Shown here piece by piece: positions 1 through 8,178 of a DNA stretch of 31,035 nucleotides (within the stretch, counting starts at the first letter, position 1; each line of letters begins with the position of its first letter). The DNA lies in NCBI RefSeq assembly GCF_943913695.1, contig NZ_CALTZE010000029.1, forward strand, positions 1 to 31,035, given 5' to 3'. Source of the stretch: an uncultured Marmoricola sp. GTDB taxonomy: Bacteria > Actinomycetota > Actinomycetes > Propionibacteriales > Nocardioidaceae. The notes below the pieces were generated by a model. That model searched no databases. It was not told where the DNA came from and saw only the letters and a list, made by a program, of their open reading frames with translations. A program made the position numbers and the translations under genes.

Positions 1-25
1 GGTGGTGGGGGCGAGGGTGCGGGGC

Positions 26-343
26 ATGAAGACGAGCAAGCTCCTGGTCCCCCTGCTGATGATCCTCGGACTGCTGGTGGCGGCACCGCCACCAGCAGTC
101 GCTGAGGCGCACGACGCGTTCTACTCCAGCCTGCGGGTGCGCCACCACGGCTGGTGCGTGATCTCCAAGTCCGATGCCAAGGTGCGGGCGCGGCTGCGGT
201 GCCAGGACGACTACCGCACGACGTTGCGCCCCTGCCCGCAGGAGGACTCGCGCCGGTGCTTCTGGCACGCACCGTCACGGGGCAACGGCATCGGTCGCAG
301 CTTCGTCTTCCTGCACGGCCGGGTGGCCTACTTCCGCGGCTAG
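26..343 (+). CDS. small secreted Cys-containing protein, function unknown
   Basis: About 105 aa. I do not recognise a family. The N terminus is a classical Sec signal peptide: MKTSK, then a Leu/Ile/Val-rich core at about residues 7-19, then an AVA-EA cleavage site near residue 27. The mature part of about 80 residues is basic and has four cysteines (contexts WCVI, RCQD, PCPQ, RCFW), which could form two disulfides outside the cell. The ATG at 26 is chosen because GAGGG lies about 8 nt upstream and the signal peptide starts cleanly there. A GTG at position 2 would add eight residues before it. The gene converges on the polyprenyl synthase gene with only 19 nt between the two stop codons. Role unknown; reality of the gene is likely. 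Confidence 0.6.
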   Translation: MKTSKLLVPLLMILGLLVAAPPPAVAEAHDAFYSSLRVRHHGWCVISKSDAKVRARLRCQDDYRTTLRPCPQEDSRRCFWHAPSRGNGIGRSFVFLHGRVAYFRG

Positions 344-362
344 CCCAGCCCCCCGCGGGTGC

Positions 363-1358
363 TCAGGCGGTGCGGGTGGCGACCAGGTCGGCGAAGGTGT
401 CGAGCGCCTCGCGCACCGGGCCGGGGGGCACGGCGTCGAGGAGCGCCTTGGCCTCGGTGGCCAGCTCGATGACGTAGGCGCGGGCCTGCGCCAGAGCGGG
501 ATGCGCGCGGAGCAGACCCAGCGCCTCGGCGTGCAGGCTCGCCTGGCTCAGGTCGCTGCCGAGCAGCTCGAGCAGACGGGCGTCGGCCGGGTCGGTGGAG
601 CGCTGGGCCAGCAGCGTGGTCAGGGTCGGCACGCCCTCGCGCAGGTCGGTGCCGGGGGTCTTGCCCGACTCCTCGGAGTCGGACGCGATGTCGAGGATGT
701 CGTCGGAGAGCTGGAAAGCGATGCCGACCTTCTCGCCGTAGGCCGCCAGCGCCTCCTCGACCTCGCGCGGCGCGCCGCCGAAGCGGGCGCCGTAGCGCGC
801 GGAGGTGGCGATCAGCGACCCGGTCTTGCCGGCCACGGTGCGCAGGTGGTGCTCGAGCGGGTCGGCCCCCTCGAGCGGTCCGAGCGTCTCCAGGATCTGG
901 CCCTCCACGAGCCGCGTGAAGGTCTGCGCCTGGATGCGTACGGCGTCGGCGCCGAGGTCGGCGGTCAGCTCGGAGGACTTGGAGAAGAGGAAGTCGCCGG
1001 TGAGGATCGCGACGTGGTTGTCCCATCGGGCGTTGGCCGAGGCGGCACCACGACGCAGGTCGGCCTCGTCCATGACGTCGTCGTGGTAGAGCGAGGCCAG
1101 GTGGGTCAGCTCGACCACGCAGGCCGAGGTGACGACCTCCGCGGATCCCGGGTGGGGGCCGGTCTCGGCGGCCAGCAGCACCAGCAGGGGGCGGAAGCGC
1201 TTGCCGCCGGCCTCCATCAGGTGGCGAGCCGCCTCGGTGACGAACGCCGCCTCGCTGACCACGTGGCCGGCCAGCGACTTCTCCACGATCTCCAGCCGCT
1301 GGCGCAGCCGGTCCTCGAGGTCCTGGTCGAGGACCGGGAGGGCCAGGGAGTGACTCAC
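363..1358 (-). CDS. long-chain polyprenyl diphosphate synthase (menaquinone side chain)
   Basis: 331 aa, full length for trans-isoprenyl diphosphate synthases. It condenses isopentenyl diphosphate onto an allylic primer. Both Asp-rich motifs are present: FARM DDVMD at residues 93-97 and SARM DDILD at 219-223, with the GGKRFRP substrate motif at 51-57. The residue five before the first FARM Asp is Ala (about residue 88), and small residues there are associated with long products, so a C30-C45 chain for menaquinone is inferred. The GTG start at 1358 overlaps the nuoN stop as GTGA, with GGGAG about 10 nt upstream, so it is the last gene of the nuo operon and translationally coupled to nuoN. The exact chain length cannot be read from the sequence. 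Confidence 0.93.
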   Translation of the reverse strand: MSHSLALPVLDQDLEDRLRQRLEIVEKSLAGHVVSEAAFVTEAARHLMEAGGKRFRPLLVLLAAETGPHPGSAEVVTSACVVELTHLASLYHDDVMDEADLRRGAASANARWDNHVAILTGDFLFSKSSELTADLGADAVRIQAQTFTRLVEGQILETLGPLEGADPLEHHLRTVAGKTGSLIATSARYGARFGGAPREVEEALAAYGEKVGIAFQLSDDILDIASDSEESGKTPGTDLREGVPTLTTLLAQRSTDPADARLLELLGSDLSQASLHAEALGLLRAHPALAQARAYVIELATEAKALLDAVPPGPVREALDTFADLVATRTA

Positions 1359-2947
1359 CTGATGAATACTCCCACGTTGCCCAGCAGCTGGAGCAGGGCA
1401 CCCGGGACGATGCCGAGCACCAGGGTGACCAGCGTGCCGACCGCGATCACCGTGGTGGTGAGCACGCTCGGCGTGCTCACGCTCGGGCCCTCGCCGACCG
1501 GCTCGGCGAAGAACATCAGCACGATCACGCGCACGTAGAAGTAGGCCGCCACCGCCGACATCAGCACCGCGACGACCACGACCGGCCAGGCCCCGGCCGA
1601 CAGGGCGGCCGCGAAGACGGCCCACTTGCCGGTGAAGCCACTGGTCAGCGGGATGCCGGCCATCGCCAGGAGCAGGAAGGCGAAGACGCCTGCGACGATC
1701 GGCGACTCCTTGCCCAGTCCCTGCCACCGCGCGAGGTGGGTGGTCTCCCCGCCCGCGTCGCGCACGATGCTCACGACCGCGAAGGCCGCCATCGTGGTGA
1801 AGCCGTAGGTGGTGAGGTAGAAGAGCACCGCGCTGACGCCGGTCAGGCCCCCGGGGGCGACCTCGTCGAGGGAGCGGATGCCGAGGAAGCCGGTGAGCAG
1901 GAAGCCGGCGTGGGCGATGGAGCTGTAGGCGAGCATCCGCTTGACGTCGCTCTGGCTGATCGCCAGCACCGAGCCGACCACCATCGTCAGGATCGCGACC
2001 GCCCAGATCATCGGCAGCCAGTCGCCGCGGTTGCCGCCGAAGGCGACGTAGAAGAGCCGCAGCATCGCGCCGAACGCCGCGACCTTGGTGGCGGCGGCCA
2101 TGAAGGCCGTCACGGCGGTCGGCGCGCCCTGGTAGACGTCGGGGGTCCAGGCGTGGAACGGGGCGGCGCCGACCTTGAAGAGCAGGCCCACCGACATCAG
2201 CGCGATGCCGCCGAGCAGCAGGCCGCGGCTGCCGGTGTCGGCCGCGACCGCCTGCGAGATCTGCGCGAAGCCCATCGAGCCGGCGTAGCCGTAGACCAGG
2301 GCCAGGCCGTAGACGAAGAAGCCGGAGCTGAAGGCGCCGAGCAGGAAGTACTTCAGGGCCGCCTCCTGGGAGAGCAGCCGGCGCCGGCGGGCGAGGCCGC
2401 AGAGCAGGTAGAGCGGCAGCGAGAGCACCTCGAGCGCGACGAACATCGTCAGCAGGTCGTTGGAGGCCGGGAAGAGCATCATGCCCCCGACCGCGAAGAG
2501 CATCAGCGGGAAGACCTCGGTGTGCGCGAGGCCGCGCGTCGAGGCCTCCCGCTCGGCCGCCGTGCCCGGCAGCGCGGCGGCCTGCCCGGCGAAGGTCAGC
2601 ACACCGCTCTCCACCTTGCGCTCGGCGAAGAGCAGCACGCTGAGCGTCCCGAGGATGCTGAGCAGGATCCAGGAGTAGACGGCAGGACCGTCGGCTGCCA
2701 GGGCGCCGGCGGCCACGACCCGGCCGAGCTCGGCCTCCTCACCCGAGGGGCTGAGCCGCCAGAAGACCACGACCGAGGCGGCCAGCGCGCCGACCATGGC
2801 GAGCAGGGCGAGCCCCACCTGTACGGCGTAGCGCTGGGCCCGGGGCACGAAGGCCTCGACCAGCACGCCGACCACGGCGGCCATGAAGACGATGATCAGC
2901 GGCGACAGGGTGACCCACTGGATCGCCGGGGCCTCGAAGCCGGTCAT
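1355..2947 (-). CDS. nuoN: NADH-quinone oxidoreductase subunit N
   Basis: 530 aa polytopic membrane subunit of complex I and one of three Mrp-antiporter-like proton channels. The channel residues are visible: Glu173 in the ALEVLSLPLY helix, Lys258 in LLFKVGAAPFHAWTPD, and Lys288 in AAATKVAAFG. The HAWTPDVYQGAPT signature (265-277) is typical of NuoN. A polar loop insertion at about residues 110-141 separates early helices and is longer than in E. coli NuoN. The ATG overlaps the nuoM stop as ATGA and GAGGAGG stands about 7 nt upstream. The stop overlaps the GTG of the polyprenyl synthase gene. Confidence 0.97.
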   Translation of the reverse strand: MTGFEAPAIQWVTLSPLIIVFMAAVVGVLVEAFVPRAQRYAVQVGLALLAMVGALAASVVVFWRLSPSGEEAELGRVVAAGALAADGPAVYSWILLSILGTLSVLLFAERKVESGVLTFAGQAAALPGTAAEREASTRGLAHTEVFPLMLFAVGGMMLFPASNDLLTMFVALEVLSLPLYLLCGLARRRRLLSQEAALKYFLLGAFSSGFFVYGLALVYGYAGSMGFAQISQAVAADTGSRGLLLGGIALMSVGLLFKVGAAPFHAWTPDVYQGAPTAVTAFMAAATKVAAFGAMLRLFYVAFGGNRGDWLPMIWAVAILTMVVGSVLAISQSDVKRMLAYSSIAHAGFLLTGFLGIRSLDEVAPGGLTGVSAVLFYLTTYGFTTMAAFAVVSIVRDAGGETTHLARWQGLGKESPIVAGVFAFLLLAMAGIPLTSGFTGKWAVFAAALSAGAWPVVVVAVLMSAVAAYFYVRVIVLMFFAEPVGEGPSVSTPSVLTTTVIAVGTLVTLVLGIVPGALLQLLGNVGVFIR

Positions 2948-4470
2948 CGGCTGGCCTCCTCTTCGCTCACGGAGGGCGGCGGGTCGGTGGTGCCGACCTG
3001 CGACATGGTGTCGTCGACCGCCGGGTTGATGACGTCGAGCAGGGGCTGGGGGTAGAACCCGAGCACGACGATCAGCACCAGCAGCGGGGCGACGGCGCCG
3101 ATCTCGCGTACGCCGAGGTCACGGAACCCACGGACGCCCTCGGTCACGGGGCCGGTCATGGTGCGCTGGTAGAGCCAGAGCACGTAGATGGCCGCCAGCA
3201 CGATGCCGAGCACCGCCACCGCGCCCGCCCACGGCGACCACACGAAGGCGCCGACGATGACGAGCAGCTCGGAGACGAAGGGCGAGAGACCGGGCAGCGC
3301 GAGCGAGGACAGCCCGGCGACCAGGAAGAGCCCGGCCAGCACCGGCGCCACCTTCTCCACGCCGCCGAAGTCCTCGATGCGCTGCGAGCCGCGCCGCTGC
3401 ACGAGGTAGCCGCCGATCAGGAAGAGCGCGGCGGTGGAGAGGCCGTGGTTGAACATGTAGAGGTTGGCACCCGAGAGGCCCTGGCTGTTCATCACGAAGA
3501 TGCCCAGCACGATGAAGCCGAAGTGCGAGACGCTGGTGTAGGCGATCAGCCGCATGATGTCGCTGGACCCGATCGCCATCAGGGCGCCGTAGAGGATGCT
3601 GAAGATGGCCAGCACCACCACGACCGGGGTCGCCCACCGCGAGGCCTCGGGGAAGATCTCCAGGCAGAAGCGGATCATCCCGAAGGTGCCGACCTTGTCG
3701 AGCACGCTGACCAGCAGCACCGAGGTGCCGGGCGTGGCGTTCTGCGTGGTGTCGGGCAGCCACGTGTGCACGGGGAACATCGGCGCCTTGATCGCGAAGG
3801 CGATGAAGAAGCCGAGGAACATCCAGCGTCCGGCCCAGGTGTCGATGTCGAGCTGCGCCAGGTCGCGCACGAGGTACGTCGGCTCGCCCGCCTGCGCGGA
3901 GACGACGTAGAGACCGACGACCGAGGCGAGCATCACCAGACCGCCGGCGAGCGACCAGAGCAGGAACTTCACTGCGGCGCGGACCCGGTCGGGGCCGCCG
4001 TAGCCGGCGACCAGGAAGTAGACCGGGATCAGCGTCGCCTCGAAGAAGACGTAGAAGAGGAAGACGTCGACGGCCAGGAACACCCCGAGCGAGAGGCCCT
4101 GCAGGGCCAGCACCCAGGCGAAGAAGCCCTTGGCACCCCAGCGGCCGTCGTCGCCGTCGTGCCACGAGGCCAGCATCACCACCGGGGTGAGCAGGCAGGT
4201 CAGCAGCACCAGCGACAGGCCGACGCCGTCGAGGGCGAGGGCGTAGTGGGCGCCGAACAGGCCGATCCACGTGACGGTCTCGGTGAACTGCTCCCCACCG
4301 CCGGGCTCGTAGGCGACGGTGAGCCCGACGCCGAGGGCGAGGGTGACCAGGGAGAAGCCGAGCGCGATCGTCTTCGGCGCGGACGCCGCCGCCCGGGCGG
4401 GCAGCAGCCCGACCACGACGGACCCGACGAGCGGGATCGCGAGCAGCAGGGTCAGCCAGGGCAGGCTCAT
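2944..4470 (-). CDS. nuoM: NADH-quinone oxidoreductase subunit M
   Basis: 508 aa antiporter-like membrane subunit of complex I with about 14 hydrophobic segments. Conserved channel residues are Glu144 (FFEATLIPVYFL), Lys228 (FAIKAPMFPVHTWLPD) and Lys259 (VLDKVGTFGMIRF). The start MSLPWLTLLL is fixed by the ATGA overlap with the nuoL stop at 4467-4470. The open frame continues further upstream inside nuoL, but that part reads as arginine/alanine-rich shadow sequence, not membrane protein. The C terminus carries a short acidic tail after the last helix. It lies between nuoL and nuoN in standard nuo order. Confidence 0.97.
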   Translation of the reverse strand: MSLPWLTLLLAIPLVGSVVVGLLPARAAASAPKTIALGFSLVTLALGVGLTVAYEPGGGEQFTETVTWIGLFGAHYALALDGVGLSLVLLTCLLTPVVMLASWHDGDDGRWGAKGFFAWVLALQGLSLGVFLAVDVFLFYVFFEATLIPVYFLVAGYGGPDRVRAAVKFLLWSLAGGLVMLASVVGLYVVSAQAGEPTYLVRDLAQLDIDTWAGRWMFLGFFIAFAIKAPMFPVHTWLPDTTQNATPGTSVLLVSVLDKVGTFGMIRFCLEIFPEASRWATPVVVVLAIFSILYGALMAIGSSDIMRLIAYTSVSHFGFIVLGIFVMNSQGLSGANLYMFNHGLSTAALFLIGGYLVQRRGSQRIEDFGGVEKVAPVLAGLFLVAGLSSLALPGLSPFVSELLVIVGAFVWSPWAGAVAVLGIVLAAIYVLWLYQRTMTGPVTEGVRGFRDLGVREIGAVAPLLVLIVVLGFYPQPLLDVINPAVDDTMSQVGTTDPPPSVSEEEASR

Positions 4471-6419
4471 GCGAAGCTCACCACCACGAGTGCGAGGAGG
4501 ACCAGGGCGGCGCCGCCGAGCAGCGCGAGCGCGTAGGAGCGCACGAAGCCGTTCTGCACCCGCCGCGCGGTCGCGGAGAGTCCGCCGATGGAGGCGGCCA
4601 TGCCGGTCGCGCCCCCGTCGACGACGGACCGGTCGAAGGCCGCCAGGCCGGAGACCAGCTGCTTGCCGGGCCCGACGATGACCGCGTCGTTGAACGCGTC
4701 GCCGTAGAGCTCGCGGCGGCCGGCCACGGTGAGCGGGGAGACCTGCTGCGGCGCCTCGCGCGGCACCTCGCGGCGGCCGAAGAGCATCCACGCGATCGCG
4801 ACGCCGACAGCCACGACCAGGGTGACCAGCACGCTGATGACCCACGCGTCGACGGGCAGGTGGTGGGCCTCGCCCTCACCGGTGACCGGGGCCAGGAACT
4901 CCTTGACCCAGTCGCCGGCGATCATGATGCCGCCGAAGACCGAGAGCGCCGCGAGCACGATCAGCGGGATCGTCATCACCTTGGGCGACTCGTGCGGGTG
5001 CACACCCGGCTCCCAGCGCTTCTCGCCGAAGAAGGTCATCAGCATCAGCCGCGTCATGTAGAAGCCGGTGACGCCGGCGCCGAGCAGCGCGCACAGTCCG
5101 AGCACGACGTTCTCGGCCAGCGCGGTCTCGATGATGCGGTCCTTGGACCAGAAGCCGGAGAACCCGGGGAATCCGATGATCGCGAGGTAGCCCATCGCGA
5201 AGGTGATGAAGGTGACCGGCATCGCCTTCTGCAGCGCGCCGTAGTGGCGCATGTCGACGTCGTCGTCGGTGCCGTGCATCACCGAGCCCGCACCGAGGAA
5301 CATGTTGGCCTTGAAGGCACCGTGCGCGACCAGGTGGAAGATCGCGTAGGCGTAGCCCGCGACCCCGAGGCCGGCGGCCAGGACCATGTAGCCGATCTGG
5401 CTCATCGTGGAGCCCGCCAGCGTCTTCTTGATGTCGTCCTTGGCGCAGCCGATCCAGGCACCCATCAGCAGCGTGATGGTGCCGATGATGGCCACCGCCG
5501 TGCGGGCGGCGTCGGTGTACTCGAAGACGAACTGCGAGCGCACGATCAGGTAGACCCCGGCCGTGACCATGGTGGCCGCGTGGATCAGGGCGGAGACCGG
5601 GGTCGGCCCCTCCATCGCGTCGAGCAGCCAGGTCTGCAGCGGGAACTGCGCCGACTTGCCGCAGGCGGCGAGCAGGAGCAGCAGCCCGATCGCGGTCATG
5701 ACGCCGGTGGAGGCCTCGCTCGTCAGCGCGCTGACCTCGTCGAAGGAGGTGGTGTGGAAGGTGAAGAAGATCAGGCCCACGCCGAGGGAGAGGCCGATGT
5801 CGCCCACCCGGTTGATCACGAAGGCCTTCTTGGCCGCGGCGGCGGCCGACGGCTTGTGCTGCCAGAAGCCGATCAGCAGGTAGGACGCCAGGCCGACGCC
5901 CTCCCAGCCGAGGAAGACCCCGACGTAGTCGGAGGAGAGCACCAGCACCAGCATCGCCGCGACGAAGAGGTTGAGGTAGGCGAAGAAGCGCCGGCGGCGT
6001 GCGTCGTGCTCCATGTAGCCGATCGAGTAGACGTGGATCAGGGCGCCGACACCGGTGATGAGCAGCAGGAAGAGCGCCGAGAGCGGGTCGTAGAGCAGCC
6101 CGAGGTCGACGCTCCAGTCGCCGGCGGAGAACCAGGTCCACAGCGACAGCGAGATCTGCCGCTCCTCCTCCGAGCGCCCGAGGATGCCGAGGAAGAGCCA
6201 CAGCGAGCACACGAAGGAGCCGACGACGGTGGCGGTGCCGAGCAGGTGCCCCCAGGCGTCGGTACGCCGCCCACCGAGCAGGAGGACCAGCGCACCGGCT
6301 GCGGGCAGCGCGAGGACCAGCACCAGGGGCAGGGCGAGCGAGCCGGCCGCGCCGGGCTCGACGAGGGGCGGCGCGCTGCCACCCTCCGCCGCCAGGACGT
6401 CGATCGCAGTTGAGATCAC
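4467..6419 (-). CDS. nuoL: NADH-quinone oxidoreductase subunit L
   Basis: 650 aa, the largest antiporter-like subunit, at the distal end of the complex I membrane arm. Glu173 (FLGWEGVGLASYLLIGFW) and Lys255 (AACGKSAQFPLQTWLLDAMEG) are the expected proton-path residues, and MEGPTPVSALIHAATMV (269-285) is the family signature. The C-terminal third contains the extra helices seen in NuoL but not in NuoM or NuoN. A GTG start at 6419 is used because no earlier start exists after the nuoK stop. The only ribosome-site-like sequence, AGGGAAAG, is rather distant (about 12 nt), so initiation may depend on the preceding nuoK translation, which ends 19 nt upstream. Confidence 0.96.
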   Translation of the reverse strand: MISTAIDVLAAEGGSAPPLVEPGAAGSLALPLVLVLALPAAGALVLLLGGRRTDAWGHLLGTATVVGSFVCSLWLFLGILGRSEEERQISLSLWTWFSAGDWSVDLGLLYDPLSALFLLLITGVGALIHVYSIGYMEHDARRRRFFAYLNLFVAAMLVLVLSSDYVGVFLGWEGVGLASYLLIGFWQHKPSAAAAAKKAFVINRVGDIGLSLGVGLIFFTFHTTSFDEVSALTSEASTGVMTAIGLLLLLAACGKSAQFPLQTWLLDAMEGPTPVSALIHAATMVTAGVYLIVRSQFVFEYTDAARTAVAIIGTITLLMGAWIGCAKDDIKKTLAGSTMSQIGYMVLAAGLGVAGYAYAIFHLVAHGAFKANMFLGAGSVMHGTDDDVDMRHYGALQKAMPVTFITFAMGYLAIIGFPGFSGFWSKDRIIETALAENVVLGLCALLGAGVTGFYMTRLMLMTFFGEKRWEPGVHPHESPKVMTIPLIVLAALSVFGGIMIAGDWVKEFLAPVTGEGEAHHLPVDAWVISVLVTLVVAVGVAIAWMLFGRREVPREAPQQVSPLTVAGRRELYGDAFNDAVIVGPGKQLVSGLAAFDRSVVDGGATGMAASIGGLSATARRVQNGFVRSYALALLGGAALVLLALVVVSFA

Positions 6420-6438
6420 GAGTGTTCGCTTTCCCTTG

Positions 6439-6738
6439 TCAGTACTTCAGCAGGCTCGCGTCGTCGACCGAGGCCGAGCGTCGCGTGCGGAAGATGGTCA
6501 TGATGATGGCGAGCCCGACGACCACCTCGGCGGCGGCGACGACCATGACGAAGAACGCCGCGATCTGGCCGTCGAGGGTGCCGCTGGTGCGCGCGAAGGT
6601 GATCAGCGCGAGGTTGCTGGCGTTGAGCATCAGCTCCACGCACATGAAGACCACGATCGCGTTGCGCCGGGTGAGCACGCCGACGGCACCGATGGTGAAG
6701 AGCAGGGCGCTGAGGACGAGGAAGGGCGTCGCGCTCAT
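6439..6738 (-). CDS. nuoK: NADH-quinone oxidoreductase subunit K
   Basis: 99 aa with three transmembrane helices, the usual size for NuoK. The two membrane Glu residues that take part in proton translocation are present: Glu35 in FMCVELMLNASNLAL and Glu71 in AAAEVVVGLAI. They match the positions of Glu36 and Glu72 of E. coli. The start codon overlaps by ATGA with the stop of a 30-codon micro-ORF (6735-6827) and not with nuoJ, which is unusual. Its own ribosome site is weak (GGGGGT about 7 nt upstream), so coupling to the micro-ORF probably matters. Confidence 0.97.
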   Translation of the reverse strand: MSATPFLVLSALLFTIGAVGVLTRRNAIVVFMCVELMLNASNLALITFARTSGTLDGQIAAFFVMVVAAAEVVVGLAIIMTIFRTRRSASVDDASLLKY

Positions 6739-6827
6739 CGGTGACCCCCGTTGACGTGGGAGCGGAGCTGCGCGCCGGGCAGGACCGTGTCACGACCTCG
6801 GAGCGAGCGGTCGAAGGGCGTGGTCAT
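6735..6827 (-). CDS. micro-ORF (30 aa) wedged between nuoJ and nuoK
   Basis: A 30-codon frame beginning MTTPFDRSLRG and ending VNGGHR. Its ATG overlaps the nuoJ stop as ATGA (6824-6827) and its TGA overlaps the nuoK ATG as ATGA (6735-6738). A strong ribosome site, GGGAGGT, ends 8 nt before the ATG, better than the site of nuoK itself. The peptide is polar and basic, has no transmembrane segment, and resembles no family I know. Either it is a real small complex I-associated peptide, or it is a coupling device that carries ribosomes from nuoJ across the gap to nuoK. Translation is strongly suggested; a function for the product is not shown. Confidence 0.65.
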   Translation of the reverse strand: MTTPFDRSLRGRDTVLPGAQLRSHVNGGHR

Positions 6828-7615
6828 CGGCCGGCACCTCCCTCTGCCTGGTCGCTGCGCGGAGGCGTGTCGTCGTCGGAGCCGCCGATGCGCTCGACCT
6901 GGGTGGCGCTGCCGGGCGGGCTCAGGGTCGAGCCGCGCGCGGTGAGCACGCGCGAGAGCGAGGTCGGCGCGGGCGAGCCGTCGGGCAGCAGGGCCGGGGT
7001 GTCGACCGCGTTGTGGCGGGCGAAGACACCGGGTGGGGGCAGCGGGCCGAGGTGCTTGCCGTGCTCGGCGTAGTCGCGCATCCGCTGGTTGGCGAGGTCG
7101 GCCTGGGTCGGCTTGGGGGTCAGCCGCTCCTGGTGGGCCAGCACCATCGCCCCGAGCGCGGCGGTGATGAGCAGCGCGGCGGTGACCTCGAAGGCCAGGA
7201 AGTAGGTGGAGAACAGCACCGAGGCGATGGCCTCGATGTTGCCGCCCGCGTTGGCCTCGGAGAGCCCGACGACCGTGCCGACCGAGACCTGGGCGACACC
7301 CAGCACGAGCAGCAGCCCGAAGCCGAGCCCGAGCAGCACCGCGAGCACCCGCTGACCGCGGATGGTCTCCACCACGGAGTCCGAGGCGTCGACCCCGACG
7401 AGCATCAGCACGAAGAGGAAGAGCATCAAGATGGCGCCGGTGTAGACGATGATCTGCACCGCGAAGAGGAACGGCGCGCCCTGGACGGCATAGAGCACGG
7501 CCAGGCTGATCATCACCACGGCGAGCAGCAGCGCGCAGTGCACCGCCTTGCGGGCGAGGACCATGCCGAGGGCGGCGAGGACCATGACCGGCGCGAGGAT
7601 CCAGAAGGCGATCAC
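6824..7615 (-). CDS. nuoJ: NADH-quinone oxidoreductase subunit J
   Basis: 263 aa. Residues 1-165 form the five-helix NuoJ core, including the conserved region around VQIIVYTGAILMLFLFVLML (about 53-72). Residues from about 168 to the end form a soluble, Pro/Ser/Asp-rich tail that E. coli NuoJ (184 aa) largely lacks. The GTG start overlaps the nuoI stop as GTGA and has GGAGGT 5 nt upstream. The stop overlaps the start of the 30-codon micro-ORF. The tail probably faces the cytoplasm and is likely disordered; its role is unknown. Confidence 0.96.
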   Translation of the reverse strand: MIAFWILAPVMVLAALGMVLARKAVHCALLLAVVMISLAVLYAVQGAPFLFAVQIIVYTGAILMLFLFVLMLVGVDASDSVVETIRGQRVLAVLLGLGFGLLLVLGVAQVSVGTVVGLSEANAGGNIEAIASVLFSTYFLAFEVTAALLITAALGAMVLAHQERLTPKPTQADLANQRMRDYAEHGKHLGPLPPPGVFARHNAVDTPALLPDGSPAPTSLSRVLTARGSTLSPPGSATQVERIGGSDDDTPPRSDQAEGGAGR

Positions 7616-8178
7616 TCGGTACCTCCCCCGGTGGTGGAGGACGGCGTGTGCGGGCGCAGGTTGCGCCGGTAGTAGTCGCCCTCGTCGGCGCCCTCCTGCA
7701 TCGCGTGCGGCGGGGCCTCCATGCCCGGCAGCAGCGGTGCGAGCAGGTCGGACTTCTCATAGATCAGGTCGCCGCGGTTGTTGTCGGCGAGCTCGTACTC
7801 GTTGGTCATCGTCAGCGCGCGCGTGGGGCAGGCCTCGATGCACAGCCCGCACAGGATGCAGCGCAGGTAGTTGATCTGGTAGACGCGGCCGTAGCGCTCA
7901 CCGGGGCTGTAGCGGCCCGACCCGTCGGGGAGGTCGACGTTGGAGGCGCCCTCGACGTAGATCGCGTCGGCGGGGCAGGCCCAGGCGCACAGCTCGCAGC
8001 CGACGCACTTCTCCAGCCCGTCACTCCAGCGGTTGAGCTGGTGGCGGCCGTGGAAGCGCGGCGCCGTCGGCTCCTTCTGCTCGGGGTACTGCTCGGTGAC
8101 GACCTTGCGGAACATCGTCCGGAAGGTCACCCCGAACCCGGCGACCGGGTCCCAGAGCTGCTCCTTGAGCGAGGCCAT
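7612..8178 (-). CDS. nuoI: NADH-quinone oxidoreductase subunit I (two 4Fe-4S clusters)
   Basis: 188 aa peripheral-arm subunit that passes electrons through clusters N6a and N6b toward NuoB. Two ferredoxin motifs are complete: C58-C61-C64-C68 and C107-C110-C113-C117, each CxxCxxCxxxCP. The N-terminal amphipathic segment (MASLKEQLWDPVAGFGVTFR) matches the membrane-contacting helix of the family. The ATG shares one base with the nuoH stop (TGATG) and GGAGGG lies 8 nt upstream. About 60 residues beyond the second motif are Pro/Asp/Arg-rich. Confidence 0.97.
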   Translation of the reverse strand: MASLKEQLWDPVAGFGVTFRTMFRKVVTEQYPEQKEPTAPRFHGRHQLNRWSDGLEKCVGCELCAWACPADAIYVEGASNVDLPDGSGRYSPGERYGRVYQINYLRCILCGLCIEACPTRALTMTNEYELADNNRGDLIYEKSDLLAPLLPGMEAPPHAMQEGADEGDYYRRNLRPHTPSSTTGGGTE

